A stretch of DNA of 64,000 nucleotides from an uncultured Flavihumibacter sp. (GTDB lineage Bacteria; Bacteroidota; Bacteroidia; Chitinophagales; Chitinophagaceae), in contig CABHOY010000026.1 in NCBI GenBank assembly GCA_902168105.1, positions 124,001 through 188,000 of the forward strand, in the 5' to 3' direction. The notes under the pieces are model-generated. The model had not been told where the DNA came from, did no database searches, and saw only the letters and a list, made by a program, of their open reading frames with translations. Every line of letters begins with the position of its first letter. Positions within the stretch are counted from its first letter, which is position 1. The position numbers and the translations under genes were made by a program. Of the stretch, positions 53,253-61,223 are shown one piece after another.

Positions 53253-54983
53253 TCAGTTAATAATACTGGAAGACGATGCGATCTTTACATCAGCATATTG
53301 CCATGAATCGTCAAAGGCGGATTTAACCTTTTGCGCTTCATCAACTTTTTTCTGTAACGCTAACGAGTTGTATAATCCAATCAGTCCCCAGCCATTTTTT
53401 CTCCACGTTTGTAGGTCCTGACGATAGATCTTTTCTGCTTCGCTATATTTTCCTGCTTTGAGAAGAACAGCTCCCAGATAATGCCTGACAGAGAAAAACC
53501 AGTCAGGAGGTTCGTTATAGTTAAGATTATCTTCAAGGGCTACGGCTTCTTTTAGCAAAGCAATGGACGTATCCAGTTGGTTTTGCTTTGCGGCTAAATT
53601 AGCTGACGACACTTTTACTGCAATTTGTACAAGATCTGCAGTTGTATTAATATTCCAGATGGTGAGATGCTGTAACGTCGTGTCCGAAGACAGCTTTCTC
53701 AGGTTTGCCAACTCTTTTTGAGCCTGAGGTGTATCGTTCTTTCCTAAGAAAGCCATGCTTCTTGCATAGTGCCAGATGGTCTGCGGATACACAAGGTCTT
53801 TGGGGGGCGCAGGAAGTGACAGAATAGTATCCCACATGGCAAATTTTACAGCAATGTAATACGGGATCGTATAGTAATGTTGTAAGGTACCCCATCCCGG
53901 CATCGGCATGATATCTTTTGCAGTATGCAGTTGCAGTTGCTTTGCTGCATCCCATGCCAGATTTGAATTGCCTTCAAGTGTGGCGGTAGCGGCCAGGAAA
54001 TGGTAATTGTGTGGGTAATAGGCGAGGGGATAGGCTCCTTGTGCGTGGCATGCTGTAGTGTAACTGCTGTCAGCGTTTACTGCCAGAATGTTAGAGAGCG
54101 AACCCAGATGATAGTCGCCCGTATTAATGTAAATATGCGAAGGCATGTGTAGCAGATGCCCTGCTCCGGGTACCAGGGTCTCCAGCAATTTTGCACTTGC
54201 CAATGCTTTTTCAGGAGTGCCGGAAGCTTCTAAAGCATGTATATAAAAATGATGTGCCCCCGGATGGTTAGGATTAACTTTCATCAGGTGATCTAATACA
54301 ACAAGCAATTCCTCTGTCCATGCATAAGGCTTTTTTGTTTTCTTGTCATACAGGTCCCATGGATGAACGTCCATCTGCGATTCTGCATAAAGTGCTCCAA
54401 TGTCAGGGTCAGTGGAATATTGATCATATACCTTTTTCATGGCTGCAGCATAGGCAATATCCAGCGGTTTCCGGTCAGCCGGAGGCTCGGGTGCGTACCT
54501 TGTGGCCAGGGCTTTAATAAGTGCGATTTCCTTTTGTGTTGAGTTTTTAGAAAGTGATTCCGCTTTAACGGCAGCTTTATAGGCAAGTTGATAATTATCG
54601 TCTTCCATTCCTGCATTATAGTTAGGTCCCAGCACATAAGCATATCCCCAGTAAGCCATGGCACAGGTAGAATCCAGCCGGGTGGCTTCATAAAATGATC
54701 TGGCAGCTTCGGCATGATTAAAGCCGTAAGCAAGCATCATTCCCTGATTAAAATATTCCTGGGCTTCTTTACTGGTTGTTGAAATGCTGAAATCTATACC
54801 TTTTAATCCATCGAACTTTGGGGCTTTCTTACCTGAAGTATACCAGTCTTTGTCGGTTACTTTTGAGGTATAACAACGGATAGCGTCTGTTTTTTTATCT
54901 GATGATTCTTTCTCTTTTGTCTTGCTGCTGTTTTTGCATGCGAAGAGAGAAATAGTAATGAGTATTAGATAGTGTGGTTTCAT
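53253..54983 (-). CDS. Tetratricopeptide-repeat lipoprotein
   Basis: 576 residues from ATG 54983, which gives MKPHYLILITISLFAC with lipobox at FAC; the frame itself opens at 55022. Helical repeats start at EAQEYFNQGMMLAYGFNHAEAARSF and continue through the protein, with a last clear TPR pair near YLGAVLLKAGKYSEAEKIYRQDL. Conserved stretches include ALEASGTPEKALASAK and LLHMPSHIYINTGDY, with histidines that could bind metal. Similar lipoproteins are widespread in Bacteroidota without known role. It is 20 bases after the frameshifted small gene and probably in one transcript with it. Confidence 0.85.
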   Translation of the reverse strand: MKPHYLILITISLFACKNSSKTKEKESSDKKTDAIRCYTSKVTDKDWYTSGKKAPKFDGLKGIDFSISTTSKEAQEYFNQGMMLAYGFNHAEAARSFYEATRLDSTCAMAYWGYAYVLGPNYNAGMEDDNYQLAYKAAVKAESLSKNSTQKEIALIKALATRYAPEPPADRKPLDIAYAAAMKKVYDQYSTDPDIGALYAESQMDVHPWDLYDKKTKKPYAWTEELLVVLDHLMKVNPNHPGAHHFYIHALEASGTPEKALASAKLLETLVPGAGHLLHMPSHIYINTGDYHLGSLSNILAVNADSSYTTACHAQGAYPLAYYPHNYHFLAATATLEGNSNLAWDAAKQLQLHTAKDIMPMPGWGTLQHYYTIPYYIAVKFAMWDTILSLPAPPKDLVYPQTIWHYARSMAFLGKNDTPQAQKELANLRKLSSDTTLQHLTIWNINTTADLVQIAVKVSSANLAAKQNQLDTSIALLKEAVALEDNLNYNEPPDWFFSVRHYLGAVLLKAGKYSEAEKIYRQDLQTWRKNGWGLIGLYNSLALQKKVDEAQKVKSAFDDSWQYADVKIASSSSIIN

Positions 54984-55003
54984 TGGGGTGTATATTTGAT
55001 TTA

Positions 55004-55334
55004 TTAATTTCTTTGATAGCACTCTGTCTGCTGCTTAGGTTCAGTACTGACAGATTGTAATGGTGGTGGAAGTTCGGCAAGATAACGGTCCAGGTTAAGC
55101 CCGAAATCACCCACTTTCTGGAAGCTCCATTCAATTACCTGTTTGGTAATAGGACTACGCTCTGGACGAACCTCCCGATTCATCTGAATGCTCAATCCTA
55201 GTCCGGCCTCCCAGTCTTTCGTTGATCATTGCTTTTGCCTTACCGGTCACTTCCCAGAATCCGCCGGTATGCCTTTTAAGTTGTAAGGGGCCTCCTCCAG
55301 GTAGTCCGGATGGGATATTATTATCGTTTTTCAT
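55004..55334 (-). pseudogene. Small unknown gene interrupted by an apparent frameshift
   Basis: Two overlapping minus-strand frames appear to be one gene. The first starts at ATG 55334 (MKNDNNIPSGLPGGGPLQLK, later TGGFWEVTGKAKAMINE) and would stop at 55155. The second continues the same sense as DWEAGLGLSIQMNREVRPE, then VIEWSFQKVGDFGLNLDRYL, ending at 55004. Removing one A from the GAAAGAC run near 55218-55224 joins them into about 108 residues. It lies directly upstream of the TPR lipoprotein gene. It may be a recent mutation, a sequencing error or recoding. No family is recognised. Confidence 0.55.
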
Positions 55335-55478
55335 GTGTATCGTTTTTAATGGGGTAAGTCTCGTTTCGGGGCGTAGGTCTGTATCTTTAAAGTTAATGGA
55401 TTTCTGGTTAACTATTCTAATGTCAAATACAGCCGGTAGGGGGATGATACACCGGCTCCCGCAGCATGAGCGTATAAC

Positions 55479-56357
55479 TTATGATGATGGCTTGCTCCAG
55501 GGCACCCAGAATCCCTGCCAGCATTTCTGGTCCGGATGATAATAGTAGGTAATTACCTCTTTCCAGTAGGGAATATCAACATCATCCAGTTTAATTGCTT
55601 GCAGGGCATCCAGTTCAGGAATACCTTTTACCATATCTATATACCCCTCCGGATAATCTTCATCATAGTAGGTGGCTGTGAGCCCAAGCTCTTCGTCAAA
55701 TTCCCTCATCAAAAAATGACGTAGGCTCCATGCCGATATAATTGTATCAAAACCGTAGACAGACATTACTGGCCGCAAACCATCTCCGACATCATCCATC
55801 AGGTATGTATGGTCAGTAATGGGTAGTAAACGTGGTGCTTTATGATACCACTCTTTGAATATCCGGACTTTCTCTTCATCAGAATCCGGACGAGGCCCCC
55901 ATGATTTAAGCCATGACCTGTTGACTCCTAAAATGCTACTGGTATAGAAATCATCGATCCACGCAAGCCTGCTTTCAATCCATTCCGTTTCAGTTATCCA
56001 GTTATAAAAAAATGAAGGGCGATACGGTGGAAAGAAAAACGCTCTTTTCATCTTCTCTTCTTCAGATTCCTCACGCGACCATTCTTGTTCATCGGAGGAT
56101 TGATCTTCCTCGTTCATTTCATCATAGTAATTCTTATCTATTGTATGCAATATTTTTAAAAAAGCCCTATGTTCAACCCCAAATTTTATAGCGTATTTTA
56201 ACTCTAATTCATCGATCTGTTGGTCCGTAAGTGGCATCCATTTTGCGCCATGAATAGACTCATTGTCAGGTACTTCTCTCCAATACGCTTCTGTCGTTTC
56301 TTTTATCCAATAAAGAAATGCTGGTAGGCTTTCAGGAAAGGTGATCTGAGTATTCAT
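55479..56357 (-). CDS. SMI1/KNR4 (SUKH)-like protein
   Basis: 292 residues from ATG 56357; the frame runs to GTG 56417. The first part has WMPLTDQQIDELELKYAIKFGVEHRAFLKILHTID, the pattern of the first helices of SUKH domains. A very acidic stretch follows (residues about 75-100), then LLPITDHTYLMDDVGDG and MSVYGFDTIISAWSLRHFL, where SUKH proteins have their central strands. Cytoplasmic. SUKH proteins often serve as immunity proteins. It lies 46 bases after an unrelated unknown gene in the same direction, with no toxin gene in sight. Confidence 0.7.
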   Translation of the reverse strand: MNTQITFPESLPAFLYWIKETTEAYWREVPDNESIHGAKWMPLTDQQIDELELKYAIKFGVEHRAFLKILHTIDKNYYDEMNEEDQSSDEQEWSREESEEEKMKRAFFFPPYRPSFFYNWITETEWIESRLAWIDDFYTSSILGVNRSWLKSWGPRPDSDEEKVRIFKEWYHKAPRLLPITDHTYLMDDVGDGLRPVMSVYGFDTIISAWSLRHFLMREFDEELGLTATYYDEDYPEGYIDMVKGIPELDALQAIKLDDVDIPYWKEVITYYYHPDQKCWQGFWVPWSKPSS

Positions 56358-56403
56358 AGGTGTTTCGGTAGTATAATAGATAGTTGAAGTATAGGTAATA
56401 TAT

Positions 56404-57045
56404 TTATCGGTATTCACTTTCTTCCTGTTTTACAAAAGAAAAATCTTCTGCAATAACATAGGAGTTCCCGAAGAATAATATTTTCATATCAGTGTTCGCT
56501 TCAACATACCGCTGTCCGTTCCAATACCTTGCAGGCCGTTCTCCAATAATGGTGAAGTCAAGGCCGTTTTGAGTTAAACATTTTGAATATATTTCCATAA
56601 GCTTTTTGGACCCTTGAGCTAGCAAACCGTTGCTGTATTGAAACGGCTTGAAATGATTTGTTTTAAACGGATAAATGCTGAGATGATCGTATTGCTTAAA
56701 CAATCGTTCCTGTACTAAGTACAGATCGTAGAACAGTTTAGCGTGATCATTGCATTGTCCTGTAAAATATAGCTGGCACTGTGTGTCGTTAAATTCCCAA
56801 AGCAATGGATGGTCGATAGTGACTTTAAGGTATGAAGCATAACCCAACGAAACAACATGCTTACTTTGTCCAATCGCTTCAATAGTCCATTTCTGAGAAA
56901 TGCCGCCTCTTTCATTTATGTCTTTAACATCTAAGGAAAAATCAACCGAGAAAATGTCTCCGGAATAATTCAGGCTGGATATATTTAGATTGAAATCATC
57001 TTCATCAAACTCGCTGAATATATTTTCTAACTCTATTGGAAGCAC
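56404..57045 (-). CDS. Hypothetical protein upstream of the SUKH-like gene
   Basis: 213 residues beginning at GTG 57045 (no ATG is available). The protein is acidic at its N-terminus (LENIFSEFDEDDFNLNIS), beta-rich in the middle and has no signal peptide or membrane helix. YLVQERLFKQYDHLSIYPF and GERPARYWNGQRYVEANTDMK are the most distinctive parts. No family is recognised. Together with the following gene it has the look of a two-gene immunity or orphan effector-associated cassette, which is inference. The base composition is more A/T-rich than in the flanking metabolic genes. Confidence 0.6.
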   Translation of the reverse strand: MLPIELENIFSEFDEDDFNLNISSLNYSGDIFSVDFSLDVKDINERGGISQKWTIEAIGQSKHVVSLGYASYLKVTIDHPLLWEFNDTQCQLYFTGQCNDHAKLFYDLYLVQERLFKQYDHLSIYPFKTNHFKPFQYSNGLLAQGSKKLMEIYSKCLTQNGLDFTIIGERPARYWNGQRYVEANTDMKILFFGNSYVIAEDFSFVKQEESEYR

Positions 57046-57183
57046 TGCCGTTATGTTTATATAAGTTGATAACTGCCTAAATTACGTAATAATTTCCTGG
57101 CTTGGAAATACGAAGAATTGAAATAGTCGCAAAATACCTCCACAATGGCTCAAATGCACCCGATGTAAGAAGGCCGGCCGGTT

Positions 57184-57191
57184 TAACTTTG
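57184..57191 (+). promoter_or_regulatory. -7 promoter element of the VOC gene
   Basis: TAACTTTG matches TAnnTTTG and lies 24 bases before ATG 57215. No -33 TTG is present at the right distance. Confidence 0.45.
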
Positions 57192-57214
57192 CTCATCACA
57201 AACTAACAGCAAAC

Positions 57215-57724
57215 ATGAGCAGTATCAACAACACCATCGCCGGTCTCGAACTCGCACAGATCGGTTGGGTAGTACCGGACATTCACGCCAGCGTAAAGTT
57301 CCTTACGAACGCCCTGGGCATCGCTGGCTTTCCGGAACCGGAACATGTCCGTGCACAGGATCTGGATATGACCTACTATGGAAAGGTCGCAGCTGCCGAA
57401 TGGCTGACCACTCAAACTTATAACGGAGGCACTTTCATCGAACTTATTCAGCCGCTTTCAGGCCAAAGCATGTTTCATGACTACCTCGAAAAATATCCTG
57501 CGGGCGGTACACAGCACATGGCTTTTCGTATGCCCGTTAGTGATTTTGAACGGGTCACTAATGAGCTGCGCGAGCAAGGTTATGAAGTCATGAGTGAAGT
57601 AGATCATCCAATTGCCCGGATGGCTTTCTTTGATACCTACCAGACACTAGGCGTTGCTACAGAGATCATGGGCATTACACCGGAAGGATGGACCGCTATC
57701 AGACAGATGGAAAAGGCCAGGTAA
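57215..57724 (+). CDS. VOC superfamily (glyoxalase-like) protein
   Basis: 169 residues. The start LAQIGWVVPDIHASVKFLTNALG and the second-half strand GGTQHMAFRMPVSDFERVTNEL are the two beta-alpha-beta modules of a glyoxalase/dioxygenase fold. Candidate metal ligands are His510-class positions in TQHMAF, Glu in TFIELIQP and Glu in VATEIMG. The closest relatives by pattern are methylmalonyl-CoA-epimerase-like and glyoxalase-4 type proteins. The substrate is not known. It forms a single-gene unit with its own promoter element. Confidence 0.85.
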   Translation: MSSINNTIAGLELAQIGWVVPDIHASVKFLTNALGIAGFPEPEHVRAQDLDMTYYGKVAAAEWLTTQTYNGGTFIELIQPLSGQSMFHDYLEKYPAGGTQHMAFRMPVSDFERVTNELREQGYEVMSEVDHPIARMAFFDTYQTLGVATEIMGITPEGWTAIRQMEKAR

Positions 57725-57857
57725 ATCTATACCACAGAAAGATATATGTCAGCACCTTGCTGTTAATCCATCAATTACCATCAACCCCTCTGTCTGATAG
57801 TTGCTGAACATCTCGGGCATTATCTGCATAAATTTATCAGGCAAAAATTATTTGACC

Positions 57858-57888
57858 TTGACATTCAAGAACGAATACCCTATGTTTG
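57858..57888 (+). promoter_or_regulatory. Best promoter in the window, upstream of GH92
   Basis: TTG (57858-57860) is followed after 20 bases by TATGTTTG (57881-57888), a perfect match to the Bacteroidota TTG-N20-TAnnTTTG arrangement. It lies 18 bases upstream of ATG 57907 and argues against the longer frame starting at 57886. Confidence 0.7.
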
Positions 57889-57906
57889 TACATACAATTA
57901 CTACAA

Positions 57907-60204
57907 ATGTACAGACATAGATATATTATACTAGCCCTGGCCTTCCTGTATGCTTGTGCAAGCCCGAGGAAAAGCCTTTTGCAATATGCAGATCCCGGCA
58001 TAGGGACAGCCCATAGCAGGTGGTTCTTCTACACGCCGGCCGCAGTACCACACGGAATGGCGAAACTGGCCCCGTCTACAAACGGGCATTATGGTAATCC
58101 CAGTGGCTGGGAAGCTGTTGGGTACGATACAAGGCACAGGTCCATCGAAGGATTTGCCCATTTTCATGAATGGCAGGTAGGGGGCGTCGTTGTTATGCCC
58201 GCAACAGGTCCGAGAATAGTAACACCTGGTACCCTGGAAGACGCTGAAAAAGGGCTTAAAAACGGCTACCGTTCGCTGTTCGACCATAAGAATGAAGTAG
58301 CCCGACCAGGGTATTACAAAGTAAAATTGGACGATTATAACATCATTGCCGAGCTTACAGCAACGGAGAGGGTCGGCTTTCACAGATATACCTTTCCCGC
58401 CGCCCCGGATTCCCGGATCATACTTGATATGGGTAATAAACAAGGCGAGAGTGGGGAAGTGCTGGACGCTGGCGTAAGCATGACGGACGAGACGCATTTT
58501 GAAGGGTTTGTGATCACTTACCCTGCGTATATCAAAAAGTACGATCCGCAAGGAAAAATAGCCATGTACTTTTATGGAGAGATCAGCAAAAAGCCCACAT
58601 CCGTAGGGGCGTTCAACGCCAGCGGTCAGAAAGAAAACACAAAGCAGAGTAAAGGTAAGGGCGCTGGTCTGTTCCTCGAATTCGCCACCGCAGAACAGGA
58701 GGCCGTTGAACTAAAAATCGGGCTCTCATACACATCTACGCTGAACGCAAAGAAAAACTTCGAAGCCGAAGCTGCAGGACTTGACTTCGCAAAAGCAAAG
58801 AAACGTGCACAACAAATTTGGGAGCACGAACTGGGCAAACTCACAGTAAGTAGTTCAAACGAAAAGGATAAAACCAAATTCTACACGGGCTTATATCATG
58901 CGCTTTTAGGCCGTGGCATTATTAACGACGCCGGACAACCCGATCTTTACAATACCGATGCCATCTGGGGTGCATTCTGGAATCTCACCCAGCTCTGGGC
59001 GCTCGCATACCCGGAACATTACAACGATTATGTCCGTTCACAGCTTGACATATATCAGAAACGGGGCTGGTTCGCCGACGGTGTATCCAACGGCCATTTC
59101 ACCTCCGGCGTCGGTACCAATTTCGTCGGATTGGCAATAGCAGCCGCCTACCAATGCGGCATCCGTGACTACGACACCGCATTAGCGTATAAGGCTATCA
59201 GAGCGAATGAAATTGACGGTACAAACAGACCGGTTGGTTCCGGGAAACTGGATGTGGAAGCCTTTAACAAATATGGTTATTCGCCTTTCGTGGAGGAAGA
59301 TAAAACTGATTCCACCGGTTCACAGTTTTCGGCGTCGCATACCCTGGAATACAGTTACAGCGCATTCGCGGCCGCGCAAATGGCAAAGGCCATGGGAAAG
59401 ACGGCTGACTACAATTACTTCATAGAGAAATCTAACGGCTGGAAAATGCTGTTCAATACGGATTCAAAGTTGATACAACCGAAAACTGTTGATGGTAAGT
59501 TCATTGGTAAATTTGATCCGCTGCAACCCTGGCGTGGTTTCCAGGAAGGGAATGCTGTCCAGTATACTTTTTACGTACCGCAAAACCCTGCAAGCCTTAT
59601 CACCGCAATAGGTAAGGATGAATTCAACTCCAGGCTTGACGGCATCTTTAATACCGCCCGGCAAAACAGCTTCGGAGGAGGAAAAACAATTGATGCTTTT
59701 GCTGGTATACATGCAAGTTATAATCATGGCAACCAGCCCAACCTGCACGTCAGCTGGTTGTTTAACTATTCCGGCAAACCCTGGCTCACACAGAAATGGA
59801 CACGTGCGATCTGTGATGAGTTTTATGGAACTGAAAGTATCCACGGTTATGGTTACGGACAGGACGAAGACCAGGGCCAGCTTGGCTCCTGGTATGTAAT
59901 GGCTTCATTGGGCCTGTTTGACGTGAAAGGCCTTACCGATCTGCGCCCGGTTATCCAGCTGGGCAGTCCCCTGTTTGACAGGGCAGATATTAAACTGGGT
60001 AACGGCAGAACGCTGAGCATCGTTACAGAAAATAACAGTAAGGAAAACATTTATGTACAGGAAGCTACCTTTAATGGTAAGCCACTTAATAATGCCTGGC
60101 TATATCGCGATGAATTAATGAAAGGCGGTAAGCTGTTTATGAAAATGGGAAGTGCACCGAATGAAAAATGGGGAAGCCTGGTACCGCCACCTTCGGTACA
60201 ATAA
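57907..60204 (+). CDS. Glycoside hydrolase family 92 lipoprotein, probable alpha-mannosidase
   Basis: 765 residues from ATG 57907. A short signal with lipobox LYAC makes it a lipid-anchored protein. GH92 hallmarks are present: the N-terminal beta-sandwich starting LLQYADPGIGTAHSRWFFY, PHGMAKLAPST, IEGFAHFHEW, then the (alpha/alpha)6 barrel with TDAIWGAFWNLTQLWAL and the active-site segment GYGYGQDEDQGQLGSWYVM. GH92 enzymes are calcium-dependent exo-alpha-mannosidases acting on N-glycans or yeast mannan. The DEDQG form belongs to the family's normal variation. No SusC/SusD pair is adjacent, so the enzyme works outside a classic locus. A strong promoter precedes it. Confidence 0.92.
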   Translation: MYRHRYIILALAFLYACASPRKSLLQYADPGIGTAHSRWFFYTPAAVPHGMAKLAPSTNGHYGNPSGWEAVGYDTRHRSIEGFAHFHEWQVGGVVVMPATGPRIVTPGTLEDAEKGLKNGYRSLFDHKNEVARPGYYKVKLDDYNIIAELTATERVGFHRYTFPAAPDSRIILDMGNKQGESGEVLDAGVSMTDETHFEGFVITYPAYIKKYDPQGKIAMYFYGEISKKPTSVGAFNASGQKENTKQSKGKGAGLFLEFATAEQEAVELKIGLSYTSTLNAKKNFEAEAAGLDFAKAKKRAQQIWEHELGKLTVSSSNEKDKTKFYTGLYHALLGRGIINDAGQPDLYNTDAIWGAFWNLTQLWALAYPEHYNDYVRSQLDIYQKRGWFADGVSNGHFTSGVGTNFVGLAIAAAYQCGIRDYDTALAYKAIRANEIDGTNRPVGSGKLDVEAFNKYGYSPFVEEDKTDSTGSQFSASHTLEYSYSAFAAAQMAKAMGKTADYNYFIEKSNGWKMLFNTDSKLIQPKTVDGKFIGKFDPLQPWRGFQEGNAVQYTFYVPQNPASLITAIGKDEFNSRLDGIFNTARQNSFGGGKTIDAFAGIHASYNHGNQPNLHVSWLFNYSGKPWLTQKWTRAICDEFYGTESIHGYGYGQDEDQGQLGSWYVMASLGLFDVKGLTDLRPVIQLGSPLFDRADIKLGNGRTLSIVTENNSKENIYVQEATFNGKPLNNAWLYRDELMKGGKLFMKMGSAPNEKWGSLVPPPSVQ

Positions 60205-60263
60205 TAGCATATAACATGGCGTTTACCCGGACGAATAAATGAAAACAATATCCGATTGAGCGT

Positions 60264-61049
60264 ATGAACAACATTTTGATTACAGGCGGGACCGGTTTGC
60301 TTGGAAGCGAGATTGTAAGGCAGTTACTGGCCCAGGGTAAGCGGGTTGCAATTCTCAGCTCCCAGATCAAACCAAAAGTGGCATCCGGTGCTCGCGTGTT
60401 TCATGGAAGCCTGGTTAGCGGCGAAGGCCTGGCCGATGCACTGAAAGATACAACAGCAGTTATTCATTGTGCCAGCAACCCGCGGGGTTTTCAGGATACC
60501 GATATCACCGGTACTAAAAACTTACTGGAAGCAATTGATCCGAAGCAGGCGACACACCTGGTTTACATATCGATTGCCGGCGTTGGTAAGACCGCTTACC
60601 CTTATTATGCGGCAAAGGAACGTGTGGAAGAAATTATTCAGGAAAGTGGTGTTCCGTATACCATCCTGCGGACAACCCAGTTTTATCAATTTGTGTACAA
60701 CCTAATCAACGTTGCGCTGGTTGACGGATATAATGATGTGGTGATCCCAGAAGGAATGCGCTTTCAGCCGGTTGATCTTTCTGAGGTAGCCGCTAAACTG
60801 ATCTCTGTTGCTTCCGATGCCCCGGCACAGCTTTTACCGGAGTTCGCAGGCCCTGAAATAATGACCTACGAAAACATGTTTGCCCGGTACCTCGAAGTAT
60901 TTAATATTACCAGGAACTGGAAAACAGGGCCAATAGAAAACCCACGGTTTGATCTGTTCCGTTCAGGTGTTAATATATTTCCTGCTAATGCACATGGTAA
61001 GATAACATGGCAGGACTTCCTGCAGAAAAAAAAAGCAAGATTAATCTAA
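60264..61049 (+). CDS. NmrA-like/atypical SDR NAD(P)-binding protein
   Basis: 261 residues. The Rossmann motif GGTGLLGSEIV is at residues 8-18, with AVIHCASNPRGFQDTDITGTKNLLEA and a YYAAKERVEEII segment that corresponds to the usual Tyr-x3-Lys position. TILRTTQFYQFVY and the PVDLSEVAAKLI segment follow. This is typical of atypical extended short-chain dehydrogenases of the NmrA/HSCARG type, which bind NAD(P) and act as sensors or reductases. The gene starts 59 bases after GH92 and may be transcribed with it, but no functional link is evident. Confidence 0.88.
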   Translation: MNNILITGGTGLLGSEIVRQLLAQGKRVAILSSQIKPKVASGARVFHGSLVSGEGLADALKDTTAVIHCASNPRGFQDTDITGTKNLLEAIDPKQATHLVYISIAGVGKTAYPYYAAKERVEEIIQESGVPYTILRTTQFYQFVYNLINVALVDGYNDVVIPEGMRFQPVDLSEVAAKLISVASDAPAQLLPEFAGPEIMTYENMFARYLEVFNITRNWKTGPIENPRFDLFRSGVNIFPANAHGKITWQDFLQKKKARLI

Positions 61050-61223
61050 CGTGTTTGGGGTTGCATTGTCAATTATAATTTAATTCGCATAGGTTCAGGT
61101 GTAGAATATAGCACTAGCCTATAGATAGACATTAGTCCGAGCTTTTTTGTTATGTTGTGCAGCTGTTAGAAAATATTAAGACTTTAGTATATTTTAGAGG
61201 CCATTATTCGCTTAACTTGGCAG

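Noticed and set aside
59833..59900. Unusual catalytic segment in GH92 (DEDQG instead of the classic form)
   Set aside because: This form is within the known variation of the family, so it is not evidence for a changed activity.
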